Assembly: GCF_003583365.1 (NCBI RefSeq)
Contig: NZ_QXED01000007.1
Location: forward strand, 124,001-188,000
Source of the DNA: Fibrisoma montanum
Lineage (GTDB): Bacteria; Bacteroidota; Bacteroidia; Cytophagales; Spirosomataceae
Length of the DNA: 64,000 bases
Direction: 5' to 3'
Shown here piece by piece: positions 16,733 through 27,745 of this stretch. Position 1 is the stretch's first letter; each line of letters starts with the position of its first letter. The notes beneath the pieces are model-generated. The model saw only the letters and a program-made list of their open reading frames with translations. It did no database searches and was not told where the DNA came from. The translations under genes were made by a program, and so were the position numbers.

Positions 16733-18643
16733 TTATTTTTTTTGCTTTGGCCGTTGACCGGTTCCGGACGTACCGTTACCACTACCGTTGTTCCGTCCAC
16801 GCTTTGCCTCTTCGGCCTGTTTGCGGGCTTCTTCGGCGGCCTGGAGCTGCCGTTGCAGCATTGCCTGGAAACCGCCGGGCTTTTTGCCTTCGCCGGTTGC
16901 GTTCTTCCGGCGATTTTCGTCCAGCACCGCTTTGATCTTGTCCTCATCCACAAACCGCCGAATCAGTTGCTGCTGCGTGATCGTCACAATGTTCGACACG
17001 AAGTAGTAGAACGTCAGACCGGCCGGGTATGAATTCAACACGAACATGAACATCAGCGGGAAGATGTAGCTCAGCGCCTTCATGTTCACCGGGCCCGGCT
17101 GCGTGGGTGTTGTCTGGTTGTTATACCAGGCATAAGCAATGGACGAAGCCGTCATCAGCACCGTAAACAAGCTCAGGTGGCTACCTACGAACGGAATCGT
17201 AAACGGGAATTGAATGAACGCATCATAGGTCGAGAGGTCATCGGCCCAGAGGAAAGGCTTCTGCCGCAGTTCGATCAGGTTCGGAAACAGCATGAACAGC
17301 GCGAACAGGATCGGCATGGTAGCCAGTACCGGAATACAACCGCTCAGCGGACTCACACCTACCTGCTGGTAGAGTTTCATCTGCTCCGACTGCATTTTGG
17401 TCATATCGTCGCCGACCTTCTCCCGGATTTCGTTCAGTTCGGGTTGCAGTACCCGCATCTTGGCCATACTCACGTACGAGCGGTACGTCAGCGGAGTCAG
17501 CACCGTCTTCACGAACACCACGAGCAGGATGATCAGCAGACCGTAGTTCGACACAACCTTTTCGAGCAGGTTGAACACCGGCACGAAGAAATACTTGTTG
17601 ATCGGCTTCAGAATGGAATAGCCCAGGTACACGTTCTGGTCAAATTCCGGCGCTACGTCGCCCAGCAGCTGAAAATCGTTCGGGCCAAAAAAGAATTTGT
17701 ACTGCCCTTTGCCGCTCCGGACATCAGCCAGCGGAATCTGTACGTCGGCAATGGCCGTCTTCACCGTGTTCGAATCGGCGGGATCGACCAGCGCTTTGAA
17801 CGTAGGCTTCTGCAACGGGCTGTTTTCGGCTACGAACGCCGACAGGAAATATTTGTGCTTGATGGCAAACCACTTAACGGGCTCTTCAAGCGTAGTTTCC
17901 TCGCTGCTCTCGCTCTCGCGAAGCTTGTCAAAGGTTTCGTCCTGCGTAAAATAATCGATGGTGGCCGCCCGGCGGTTGTTCGACAGGTCGTTTTCATACT
18001 GCCGCATCTTATCCTGCCAGAGGAACCGGATGTCGCCCCGACCAACGGAATTGTCCAGACCGTTCATCCGCAGACTATAGTTAATTACGTAGCCTTCGGC
18101 CGGTACGGTATAGACCTGCTCCACGGCCTGACCCGGTGCCACCTCAACCCGGAAACTGATCGGCTGCCCCTGGCCATTTACAGTGCCCCCCTGCGCCGTA
18201 GTCTGGTAATAAAGGCTATGCAAATCGACCAGGCCCCGATTGGTGGGAAGTTCGAGGACCGTCTGGCTGCTCTGAGGGTCAATCAGCACCAGTGGTTTCT
18301 GGTCGTAGGTTTTATAATTCTTTAGTACTACCTGTTTCACCCGGCCACCTTTCGTACTGAAGGTAACGCGCATGTCCTTATTCTCGACAACAAAGTCACG
18401 CTCCTGCCCAACGGCGGCCTGGGCAAAATCGCCGAAGCGGGCGCGCAGGGCCGACGAATCGGGTGTCGATTGTGTTGTCCCTGCCTTGGCCGTCGCGGCC
18501 GCATTGCCCGTCGTTGCCGTTGGTTTTGCCGGCTGCGTTTGTTGCGTCGGGGCCTTTTCCGGCTCCGGTTTCGGCACCAGAAGTTGATACCCGACGAGCA
18601 TCGCCAGAATCAGGACAATGCCAATTAATTGATTACGATCCAT
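16733..18643 (-). CDS. yidC: Membrane protein insertase YidC
   Basis: YidC inserts and folds inner-membrane proteins, alone or with Sec. The 636-residue sequence starts with the N-terminal anchor LIGIVLILAMLVGYQLLVP and has a long periplasmic domain (about 30-350, beginning after an Ala/Thr/Pro-rich linker). The conserved core follows: YGLLIILLVVFVKTVLTPLTYRSY, then the LSGCIPVLATMPILFALFMLF hairpin and later membrane segments near SYIFPLMFMFVLNSYPAGLTFYYFVS. The C-terminus is basic and low-complexity (EEAKRGRNNGSG), as in ribosome-contacting tails. It lies 142 bases downstream of pyrG on the same strand with no terminator between, as is common in Bacteroidota. Confidence 0.97.
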   Translation of the reverse strand: MDRNQLIGIVLILAMLVGYQLLVPKPEPEKAPTQQTQPAKPTATTGNAAATAKAGTTQSTPDSSALRARFGDFAQAAVGQERDFVVENKDMRVTFSTKGGRVKQVVLKNYKTYDQKPLVLIDPQSSQTVLELPTNRGLVDLHSLYYQTTAQGGTVNGQGQPISFRVEVAPGQAVEQVYTVPAEGYVINYSLRMNGLDNSVGRGDIRFLWQDKMRQYENDLSNNRRAATIDYFTQDETFDKLRESESSEETTLEEPVKWFAIKHKYFLSAFVAENSPLQKPTFKALVDPADSNTVKTAIADVQIPLADVRSGKGQYKFFFGPNDFQLLGDVAPEFDQNVYLGYSILKPINKYFFVPVFNLLEKVVSNYGLLIILLVVFVKTVLTPLTYRSYVSMAKMRVLQPELNEIREKVGDDMTKMQSEQMKLYQQVGVSPLSGCIPVLATMPILFALFMLFPNLIELRQKPFLWADDLSTYDAFIQFPFTIPFVGSHLSLFTVLMTASSIAYAWYNNQTTPTQPGPVNMKALSYIFPLMFMFVLNSYPAGLTFYYFVSNIVTITQQQLIRRFVDEDKIKAVLDENRRKNATGEGKKPGGFQAMLQRQLQAAEEARKQAEEAKRGRNNGSGNGTSGTGQRPKQKK

Positions 18644-18785
18644 TTGTTTGGTTTTCGGTATCCGGTTTCAGTTTACGGTTTTCTGCGGCAAGCTGGATAA
18701 CCAGACGTCGCCAGAGACAAAGAACCGTAACCTATAAACCGAAAACCCATAAAATTAGTCCGCAAAATTACGCCATTCGACCGGC

Positions 18786-20872
<2,087 letters not shown>

Positions 20873-21502
20873 ATGAGAAACAGATTTATATCTCTGGGTA
20901 AGCAGTTTCTGTCATCAGGTCTCTTGCTTATTTTGTTAAGCTGCCGGGAAGAAAGTATGAGTGAAGAACCAGGGCCCCAGCCGCTTAATTTCTTTGAAGC
21001 AAACGTAAATGGCCAGATTTGGCAACCTTCGAAATTAGATGAAGAAAACTGTATGCAAGCCTTTCAGGGAGCCTGGTCGGCAATAACGGTAAATGGTGAG
21101 CAAAAGCCTTATTATACCGTCTGGGCGTATAGAGATTCACGGAAAATCACGAACTACCAAAGTGAAAACGCCTTCAGATTCCAGTTTACCAACGTACTGA
21201 AAACGGGCCAGTACGGCATAACAGGTTCTTACAAGAACGTTCATGATTCCTATGCCCTGTTTACTGTAAATAAACCTGACGGATCATACACCAGGTACGT
21301 CAATACCCGAAACAAGGGCACATTTACAGTAGAACTCAGCGAATTTTTACCTAAACCCGGCTCAGAAATCAAGGGCATCAAAGGGTCATTTTACGGCACT
21401 CTTTACAATGAAACCGATCCTACCGATTCGCTGGTTTTTCAGCGGGGAAACTTTACTCTGCAGAAAATAAACTGGTATAATTTCAATCAGTGCGCTCAGT
21501 AG
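20873..21502 (+). CDS. Lipoprotein of unknown function
   Basis: A 209-residue protein with a lipoprotein signal (FLSSGLLLILLSC, lipobox Cys about residue 24). The mature part starts with NFFEANVNGQIWQP, the pattern of small Bacteroidota lipoproteins with an N-terminal 'A.VNG..W' strand, then a beta-rich body (FRFQFTNVLKTGQYGITGSY; KGTFTVELSEF; IKGSFYGTLYNETDP). Such proteins are conserved but uncharacterised. Base composition is lower in GC than neighbouring housekeeping genes, hinting at recent acquisition. No operon partner. Confidence 0.75.
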   Translation: MRNRFISLGKQFLSSGLLLILLSCREESMSEEPGPQPLNFFEANVNGQIWQPSKLDEENCMQAFQGAWSAITVNGEQKPYYTVWAYRDSRKITNYQSENAFRFQFTNVLKTGQYGITGSYKNVHDSYALFTVNKPDGSYTRYVNTRNKGTFTVELSEFLPKPGSEIKGIKGSFYGTLYNETDPTDSLVFQRGNFTLQKINWYNFNQCAQ

Positions 21503-21698
21503 CTAATCCCTGAACTCAAGTCGTTACCAGGACGATCCCGGTGCCTTAGTGTTTCGGTTTACCGATGGATAAATCGGTCGGGCGAAAAGTTGTTTTTTGG
21601 TAAAATAGATGAAAGAATTGCACCGGCAAATAATTGTCTGTCAATTGGTTGCCTTAGAACCTCTTCCATTTATTTTCTAACCAAAAACAACAAATTCA

Positions 21699-22121
21699 AT
21701 GAATCAACAACCATCAAGTGCGTTTATTGCTGCTTCCTGGGTAGCGCTGCTGGCGGGTATGCTGGCCTACAACATTGGCCTGTGGAATGCTCAGATGGCG
21801 TTAAACGAAAAAGGGTATTATTTCACCATCCTCATGTATGGTCTGTTTTCCGCCGTATCGGTACAGAAAAGTGTCCGCGACCGGCTGGAAGGCATTCCCG
21901 TAACGAACGTGTACTACGGGATCAGCTGGATTTCCGTTCTTCTCGCCATTCTGCTGCTGACGGTCGGCTTATGGAACGCTACGTTGACCCTGAGCGAAAA
22001 AGGTTTTTACGCCATGTCGTTTACGCTGAGCCTGTTTGCGGCTATCGCCGTTCAGAAAAACACGCGCGACAGCCAGGTGGCTGAGAAACGGGACAACCAG
22101 TTCGCCGACCGAAACGTCTGA
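21699..22121 (+). CDS. YiaA/YiaB-type inner membrane protein
   Basis: A 140-residue membrane protein built as an internal duplication of the YiaAB two-helix unit. The first unit has AGMLAYNIGLWNAQMALNEKGYYF and the second AILLLTVGLWNATLTLSEKGFYA (shown in parts), each followed by another hydrophobic helix and an AVQK/VQKNTRD-type turn. Four membrane segments are predicted. The family is widespread and its function unknown. It has its own T-tailed terminator downstream. Confidence 0.88.
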   Translation: MNQQPSSAFIAASWVALLAGMLAYNIGLWNAQMALNEKGYYFTILMYGLFSAVSVQKSVRDRLEGIPVTNVYYGISWISVLLAILLLTVGLWNATLTLSEKGFYAMSFTLSLFAAIAVQKNTRDSQVAEKRDNQFADRNV

Positions 22122-22164
22122 TCCAGCGCCCCCCGAAAGCAAGTCAGTACACTAGCGTATACAA

Positions 22165-22197
22165 AAGGGGACCTTGCTCAAGGCCCCCTTCGTTTTT
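22165..22197 (+). terminator. Rho-independent terminator after the YiaAB gene
   Basis: A 12-position stem (22165-22176/22179-22190) with one internal mismatch, followed by CGTTTTT. Confidence 0.85.
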
Positions 22198-22207
22198 GGG
22201 CTATTCA

Positions 22208-22846
22208 TTATTTACCCTGCGTCAATTCGCGCTCTTCGTAAGCCAGGTTGTATTGTTTCAATACATCGGCCGGTACGCCATCCCACTGGTTCGGCACGTT
22301 GCCGACGTAGCCGAGGTCTTTGATACCGATCTGACTGGTAAAGAAACCGGTGGCCGTCATGTTCCGCATCAGGCTGAAGAACGCAGCTCCCTGCGCCATG
22401 TCGGGTTTCACCTGTTCCGGATAGGCAATCTGATCAACGATCTCGGTCTGCTGGGCTTTGGTGCACTGCACAAACGACTTGCCGTAGCGTTTTGTGCAGA
22501 CGTTGTCGAGCCACCGGATCCCCCCGCGCATGGGCGTCTGGTTACGCGGCTGGTCTTTCATCATAAATTCGATGAAGGCCGGCACACCCGCCTGCGACGC
22601 ACTGCCTGACCGCTCGTCGGCCGGGATGATGATATCCGACAGCACCGTGACGGTCTGGAGTTCGTGGGGCGTAAAAAACTTCTCGGCGTTCAGCTTGGCA
22701 TCGCGTTCAGCTTCAAACTTCTGCCGCCCGCCCGGCACTTTAATGGGTTTGACATCGGGAGGAGCCGGAACAGCCGCTTCGGCTGGCAGCACCGACGCGC
22801 CAAACACGGTCGCCGGAATGCTCTTGAGTATGTCTCTGCGTTTCAT
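22208..22846 (-). CDS. Gluconate 2-dehydrogenase subunit 3 family protein (Tat-exported)
   Basis: A 212-residue protein with a twin-arginine signal (MKRRDILKSIPATVFGASVL). The body has FFTPHELQTVTVLSDIIIP and a conserved PADERSGSASQAGVPAFIEF segment, both typical of the small subunit of membrane-bound gluconate dehydrogenase-like complexes. This subunit carries no cofactor itself; it helps export and maturation of the flavoprotein partner by piggy-back through Tat. The GMC oxidoreductase gene directly upstream on the same strand is that partner. No cytochrome subunit gene is adjacent. Confidence 0.9.
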   Translation of the reverse strand: MKRRDILKSIPATVFGASVLPAEAAVPAPPDVKPIKVPGGRQKFEAERDAKLNAEKFFTPHELQTVTVLSDIIIPADERSGSASQAGVPAFIEFMMKDQPRNQTPMRGGIRWLDNVCTKRYGKSFVQCTKAQQTEIVDQIAYPEQVKPDMAQGAAFFSLMRNMTATGFFTSQIGIKDLGYVGNVPNQWDGVPADVLKQYNLAYEERELTQGK

Positions 22847-22866
22847 AAACGTAGTTTGCTTAGCGT

Positions 22867-22947
22867 CCTCTGCGAAACTCTCTGCGCGCTCTGCGTTTCA
22901 TTTTCATTAACGCAAAGGGCGCAGAGGAGCCCGCAAAGTTCGCAGAG
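22867..22947. repeat. CTCTGCG/CGCAGAG intergenic repeat
   Basis: The spacer between the GMC and subunit-3 genes contains repeated CTCTGCG units on the left (22867-22896) and their complements CGCAAAG/CGCAGAG on the right (22911-22947). Together they can fold into a large imperfect hairpin. Lying inside an operon, it could attenuate or stabilise the transcript. A related CGCAA-rich stretch lies at 33009-33061. Confidence 0.6.
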
Positions 22948-24693
22948 TTAGATGTTATTCTGTTTAACCTGATCGATGAGGTACTCCGACGTGCGCATGG
23001 AAGCGGCCAGGATCGTCCACGTTACGTTCTTGTCGCCCTGCGAGGGGAACGCAGCCGCATCCACCACAAACAGATTCTTGACGTCGTGAGCCTGCTGAAA
23101 CTTGTTCAGAGCCGATGATTTCGGGTCGTTGCCCATCCGGGCCGTTCCGACTTCGTGGATAATCTTACCGGGCGCTTCCAGGCCGTAGCTGGACTCAGGA
23201 CCGGGCTTCGGACCGAGCGGCATCCCACCCATGGCGTGGATAATCTCCTCGAAGGTATCCTGCATGTGTTTGGCCTGCTTGACCTCGTAGTCCGACCATT
23301 TGTAGTTGAACCGAAGTACCGGAATACCGTACTTGTCTACTACGTTCGGGTCGATCTCGCAGTAGTTGCTTTCCATCGGCACGGGTTCGCCCCGACCGGC
23401 CATACCGACGTAGGCTCCGTAGAACCGGCGGAAGTCGTCTTTCAGGCCGGCACCGTAGCCACCGGCGGGTTTCATCTTGCCGTCGCGGGCCGGAATCTTA
23501 CCGTTCAGGCCTTCGATACCCCAGCCAAAACCATAGGCCGGCATCCCCATACCACCCCAGTATTCGATGTGGTAACCACGCGGAAAGTCCAGTTTCTTGT
23601 TGTCGAGCCACCAGGGCGTAAATACGTGCATCCCACCGACACCGTCTTCGTTGTAGCGTTTGCGGTCCATCAGGGCCGGTACGAACGCCGACCGCGACGC
23701 GCCGGTTGAGTCATTGATGTATTTACCCACGACCCCGCTGGAGTTTGCCAGCCCCGTCGGGAAGCGGGACGATTTCGAATTGAGCAGCAAGCGGGCGGTT
23801 TCGCCCGCACTGGCGGCCAGCACAACCCGTTTCGCCATCACCGATTTTTCCTGCAGGCTCAGCGTATCGACGTAGCTCACGCCCGTAGCCAATCCCGTTT
23901 GTGGGTCGGTCAGCACTTCACGGACCATTGCGCCGTTGATCAGCGTTACGTTGCCGGTTTTCAGGGCGGGCTTCACCAGCACCGACGACGACGAGAAGTC
24001 GGCATACGCCTGGCAGGCCCGGCCGCACTGGTTGCAGTAGAAACAAGCGCCCCGCTCGTTGTTGATGGGCTTGGTCAGGATTGACAATCGCGACGGAATC
24101 ACCGGAACGCCAATGCCCGTGGCCGCTTTCCGAATCATCAGTTCATGCAAACGCGGCTTGGGGGGCGGCAGAAAAATGCCGTCGGGTTCGTTCGGAATGT
24201 TTTCAATCGAGCCAAAAACACCGATCAGTTTATCGACCCGGTCGTAGAATGGCTTGAAGTCGTCGTACCCGATAGGCCAGTCTTCACCCACTCCCGTCAT
24301 GCTTTTCCGCCGGAAATCGTCGGGACCGAACCGCAGCGAAATCCGTCCCCAGTGGTTGGTACGTCCCCCCAGCATCCGCGACCGGAACCAGTGGAATTCG
24401 GTACCCCGGGCCGTCGTATACGGTTCGCCTTCAATCTCCCAGCCACCCCAGGCTGCGTCGAAATCGCCGAACGGACGGGTTGTGCCCGCCCCCCGACGCG
24501 GTGATTCCCACGGCCACTTGAGCTGAGTAATATACTTGGGATCAGCAGGATCGAAATAGCCACCGGCTTCGAGCAGCACCACTTTAGCCCCGGCTTTGGC
24601 CAGGGTATAGGCTGCCATACCGCCCCCGGCTCCTGATCCGACGATGGCTACGTCGTACTGAACGGGGGCCTTTTTGATCTGAAATGGATTCAT
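22948..24693 (-). CDS. GMC family FAD oxidoreductase
   Basis: A 581-residue flavoprotein of the glucose-methanol-choline family, which oxidises sugar or alcohol groups. The dinucleotide fold is seen as VAIVGSGAGGGMAAYTLAKA. Further marks are the LGGRTNHWGRIS substrate/FAD loop, a CNQCGRACQ cysteine cluster (about residue 215), and the C-terminal HEVGTARMG (active-site His) plus NVTWTILAAS (Asn). It has no signal peptide of its own and is probably exported with its Tat-bearing partner encoded downstream. Substrate unknown; gluconate-dehydrogenase-type sugar oxidation is the nearest guess. Confidence 0.92.
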   Translation of the reverse strand: MNPFQIKKAPVQYDVAIVGSGAGGGMAAYTLAKAGAKVVLLEAGGYFDPADPKYITQLKWPWESPRRGAGTTRPFGDFDAAWGGWEIEGEPYTTARGTEFHWFRSRMLGGRTNHWGRISLRFGPDDFRRKSMTGVGEDWPIGYDDFKPFYDRVDKLIGVFGSIENIPNEPDGIFLPPPKPRLHELMIRKAATGIGVPVIPSRLSILTKPINNERGACFYCNQCGRACQAYADFSSSSVLVKPALKTGNVTLINGAMVREVLTDPQTGLATGVSYVDTLSLQEKSVMAKRVVLAASAGETARLLLNSKSSRFPTGLANSSGVVGKYINDSTGASRSAFVPALMDRKRYNEDGVGGMHVFTPWWLDNKKLDFPRGYHIEYWGGMGMPAYGFGWGIEGLNGKIPARDGKMKPAGGYGAGLKDDFRRFYGAYVGMAGRGEPVPMESNYCEIDPNVVDKYGIPVLRFNYKWSDYEVKQAKHMQDTFEEIIHAMGGMPLGPKPGPESSYGLEAPGKIIHEVGTARMGNDPKSSALNKFQQAHDVKNLFVVDAAAFPSQGDKNVTWTILAASMRTSEYLIDQVKQNNI

Positions 24694-24869
24694 GCAACGA
24701 GTGAGGTTTTGAGTAAATCAGTGACTTGGCACGCAAGAAAATAACGTAAAAATACAACTATCAGGGGAATAGCTATCTTCTGCCGGCCACTTATTCTGTA
24801 AAGGGCGGCATTGGGCAGATTTACTTTTATGAATAGGATTGATTGTTCATAAACAAGTTATCGTGACCC

Positions 24870-24901
24870 ATTGCAAAAAAAGGTCACACAGCCTATTCTT
24901 G
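24870..24901 (+). promoter_or_regulatory. Bacteroidota-type promoter (ATTG - 20 nt - TATTCTTG)
   Basis: ATTG at 24870-24873 and TATTCTTG at 24894-24901 are spaced by 20 nt, close to the TTTG-N19-21-TAnnTTTG consensus with one -7 deviation. It lies 22 nt before the ATG at 24924. Confidence 0.65.
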
Positions 24902-24923
24902 TGCTCTACTCCTTTTCCCCGTT

Positions 24924-25802
24924 ATGAAAACATTATTGTCTCCTGCCGCCGTACTGATTGGTGTGGCGTTACTGACTGGCTGCCAACCTGCGGCTGATTT
25001 TGGTTTCCGGCCCTTTCCTGTCAATTCAGCGCCTACGACACCGCAAACCATTCCGACGACCGTCGTTAAAGCCGATTCGACGGATGAGCCGGGCAATCTC
25101 CAGCTCACCTCCATTGACTGGCGGATTATATCCTACCTGCACATGGAGGAAAACTATCCGCTTACGGATAACAGTTTTGCGTTTACCCTGAATAAGGGGT
25201 TCTACATGGCCCGCATCCAGGGCCGCGAAGGTATATACGACAGCCGTGTAAATGGCCGGTATATGTGTACCTTCAGCCATAACGACTGCGACAGCACCAA
25301 GTCGAAACCGTCTTCGCTCTGGGACCGGATTGGTCAGGTTAACCCCTCATCGCGTCGTCTGGTGTGGACCTTTGCCGATCAGCAGAAAAAGCAGGGCTAT
25401 CAGTTCGAGATGAGCGCCTTGCCCAGGTTCGTCAATGTCGTTTCGGCACCGGATACCATCCGTCTGACCGGCGACAACACCTTCCGCATCGCCGAGACCG
25501 TTCCGCAGGATAGCCTGGTTGTTGAGGTTATGATTCTGGAGCCCGACGAACCAGCCCGTCAGCGCGTGATTCCGTTTATAAACAACACAAAAACGCAGTT
25601 GCGCGTGAAGGCCGTCAACAATGCGTTCACCCTGCCCGTTGCTCCGCTCAGGCAGCTAATCGAATTCACCAGAAAAGATGTTACCAAACAGAAGGTATAT
25701 CTTAACGTATCAGCCATACGGCAGGTGATCAAACGCATTGGTACCAAAAAAGTAATGCTGACGTACCAGGTCAGTAACTGGCGACAGGTGTACATCCGAT
25801 AA
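24924..25802 (+). CDS. Lipoprotein of unknown function
   Basis: A 292-residue lipoprotein: signal MKTLLSPAAVLIGVALLTGC (Cys20), then a Pro/Thr-rich linker (about 25-50). The mature part has two beta-rich halves with no recognised domain. Marks include the cysteine-containing segment YMCTFSHNDCDSTKS (Cys-x8-Cys-type pair, possibly a disulfide) and the strand VTKQKVYLNVSAIRQ near the end. It precedes an ABC-permease gene by 51 bases on the same strand, so the two may be cotranscribed and functionally linked. Confidence 0.7.
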   Translation: MKTLLSPAAVLIGVALLTGCQPAADFGFRPFPVNSAPTTPQTIPTTVVKADSTDEPGNLQLTSIDWRIISYLHMEENYPLTDNSFAFTLNKGFYMARIQGREGIYDSRVNGRYMCTFSHNDCDSTKSKPSSLWDRIGQVNPSSRRLVWTFADQQKKQGYQFEMSALPRFVNVVSAPDTIRLTGDNTFRIAETVPQDSLVVEVMILEPDEPARQRVIPFINNTKTQLRVKAVNNAFTLPVAPLRQLIEFTRKDVTKQKVYLNVSAIRQVIKRIGTKKVMLTYQVSNWRQVYIR

Positions 25803-25853
25803 CTGTCCGTAAATTGCCGGCGGTGGTAGCGTTCCTTTCCCTCCTTAACCAGT

Positions 25854-27092
25854 ATGGTGTCCCGAAAGAATGTCTTTATCTCGTTTTCGCTGGCTCAGCA
25901 AAACATACGTGCCCGGCTGTTCCATACCCTGCTGTCGGTTCTCGGAATTGTGATCGGCGTGGCGGCCCTGGTGGCGATTCTGTCGCTTATCGACGGCATG
26001 GAAAAGTACGCGCAGGAGCAGATTACCAACACGACCGACCTGAAATCCATCTTTGCCCGGACGGAAGCGTATCAGCAAACCGATAATATATGGGTCAAAA
26101 AAGACAGCTACGCCTATCTGGACTACAATCGCTTCAAACAGCTCAGGGCATCGTTGCCCCTACCGGCCCAAAGTTCGCTGCGGGTAAGCCAGTCGCATCT
26201 GGTTCGGTTAACGGGCCGCACTAAACCGGTCGGTGCCCGCATCAACGGCATAGCATCGCCCTATCCGACCCGCACCAACATTGCCTACGGTCGCTACGTC
26301 ACCGAAGCCGATGTAGCAGCTGCCAGTCAGGTTGCGTTTGTTAATCAGAATTTCGCCAGACAGATGCTGGGAGGTCAGTCACCAAAAGCTTTACTGGGAA
26401 AAACCCTGACGGTTGCCGATAAAACGCTGACGATCGTGGGCGTTCTGGAACCCCAGCAACCAGATCCGAAGGTTGCAGAAATCTTCATGCCGATCACGTT
26501 GTTTTCGCCCGCCGAAATCAGGGAATCTCCTCCCGTTTTTGTTGCCGAAGCCGATGAGGTTACGGCCGTACCAGCGCTCAAAACCCATATTGAGAAATGG
26601 CTGAAACAGCAATTCAGGAACCAATCAAGTGACTTTAAGGTAGACACCAACGAATTGCGCGTGCAGCAGGCCGCCCAGGGCTTCCTGGTCTTTCGGGTAG
26701 TGATGGGGCTGATCGTTGGTATTTCCGTCTTGGTCGGCGGCATTGGGGTTATGAATGTCCTGCTTATTTCGGTGACCGAACGTACCGTCGAAATTGGCGT
26801 CCGGAAAGCGATGGGGGCCAAGAAACGGGACATTCTGTATCAGTTTCTGGCCGAATCGATCACCGTTTCGCTGTTTGGCAGCTTTCTGGGTTTGGTACTG
26901 GGTATGCTGGCTACGCTCGTTTTTATTCCCATCATCAAAGCAGTTACGAACGTACCGTTTCAGGCTGCGTATACCCTTAATACGTTCCTGATTATCTCGG
27001 TTGTTGCCATTGTGGTGGGTATTGTATTCGGCACCTACCCGGCCCTAAGAGCCGCCCGCTTAGATCCGGTCGAAGCCATGCGGAGGGAGTGA
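25854..27092 (+). CDS. MacB-type ABC transporter permease
   Basis: A 412-residue membrane protein of the MacB/FtsX permease class. An N-terminal membrane helix (FHTLLSVLGIVIGVAALVAILSL) is followed by a periplasmic MacB core domain (about 50-275). Three C-terminal helices are FLVFRVVMGLIVGISVLVGG, VSLFGSFLGLVLGMLATLVF and IISVVAIVVGIVFGTYPALRAARLDPVEAMR, with the ERTVEIGVRKAMGA coupling-loop motif between. Such permeases act with an ATPase (MacB-type) and often an adaptor to move lipoproteins, peptides or antibiotics, or as mechanotransmitters. No ATPase gene is adjacent, so the partner is elsewhere. Confidence 0.9.
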   Translation: MVSRKNVFISFSLAQQNIRARLFHTLLSVLGIVIGVAALVAILSLIDGMEKYAQEQITNTTDLKSIFARTEAYQQTDNIWVKKDSYAYLDYNRFKQLRASLPLPAQSSLRVSQSHLVRLTGRTKPVGARINGIASPYPTRTNIAYGRYVTEADVAAASQVAFVNQNFARQMLGGQSPKALLGKTLTVADKTLTIVGVLEPQQPDPKVAEIFMPITLFSPAEIRESPPVFVAEADEVTAVPALKTHIEKWLKQQFRNQSSDFKVDTNELRVQQAAQGFLVFRVVMGLIVGISVLVGGIGVMNVLLISVTERTVEIGVRKAMGAKKRDILYQFLAESITVSLFGSFLGLVLGMLATLVFIPIIKAVTNVPFQAAYTLNTFLIISVVAIVVGIVFGTYPALRAARLDPVEAMRRE

Positions 27093-27095
27093 GTT

Positions 27096-27473
27096 TTAAC
27101 TGATATGGTTGGGAATAGGCCGTTGACGCATCAATTCCTCCTCGACGACAGTGATATACCCTACAAACTGCCAGTCAACGGCTGACAATTCAAGTAATAG
27201 CCGGCCAGGTGCTTCGGGTAAATAATCGTCAAGGCGAAAATAAACTACTCCAATTGGACGGTACCCATCCTTGAAGACAAGCGTTCCATGATCACCGTCG
27301 AAAGTAAGTAATATGCGCTGGTCAATAATGGCCATATCCATGACGGCCGTGTCGGGCAACCCCCAATGGTCAACACCAACGTGTTTTATATCCCAGCCTG
27401 CCTCTCGGAGCAATTTAAAGGCTGGAAAAGGGAAATTTTCATGAGCCAGCCAACGGTAAGCTCCCTGGCTCAT
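27096..27473 (-). CDS. DUF5615 family PIN-like protein (putative toxin)
   Basis: A 125-residue protein with the DUF5615 pattern, a PIN-domain relative: WLAHENFPFPAFKLLREAGWDIKHV at the start (acidic residue in HENF), DTAVMDMAIIDQRILLTFD in the middle and GDHGTLVF at the second acidic site. The expected acidic pattern of PIN nucleases is largely kept. It overlaps the upstream DUF433 gene by 35 bases, the arrangement typical of a toxin-antitoxin pair in which DUF433 is the antitoxin. RNase activity is inferred only. Confidence 0.85.
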   Translation of the reverse strand: MSQGAYRWLAHENFPFPAFKLLREAGWDIKHVGVDHWGLPDTAVMDMAIIDQRILLTFDGDHGTLVFKDGYRPIGVVYFRLDDYLPEAPGRLLLELSAVDWQFVGYITVVEEELMRQRPIPNHIS

Positions 27474-27705
27474 GATGCTTGACGCCAGTCAGGACGACGT
27501 CGTCTTTAAGCGTATCGAGCATAAACGCATATACTGCCTGCAACGCTTCTTTGGGCAAATGGGGATAACTTTCGAAGATCATCTGTTCGGTCCAGCCATT
27601 CGCTAAACGCCCTAACAATAGTTCAACCGACAGACGAGTGCCTATGATGACTGGCTTACCAGTCAGAATGTCCGGATCAGTGTGAATGTAATCTCGCCAA
27701 TTCAT
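27439..27705 (-). CDS. DUF433 domain protein (putative antitoxin)
   Basis: An 88-residue protein from the ATG at 27705 (the frame runs to 27744, but DUF433 proteins begin near MNWRDYIHTDPDILTGKPVI). The core reads ITGTRLSVELLLGRLANGWTEQMIFESYPHLPKEALQAV with IIGTRLSVE here, a winged-helix-like DNA-binding fold. It lies upstream of and overlaps the DUF5615 toxin-like gene, so it likely neutralises that protein and autoregulates the pair. Confidence 0.88.
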   Translation of the reverse strand: MNWRDYIHTDPDILTGKPVIIGTRLSVELLLGRLANGWTEQMIFESYPHLPKEALQAVYAFMLDTLKDDVVLTGVKHHEPGSLPLAGS

Positions 27706-27745
27706 ACCACTACTTTTTACGGCTAAGTTACTACAAAAGAGCAAG

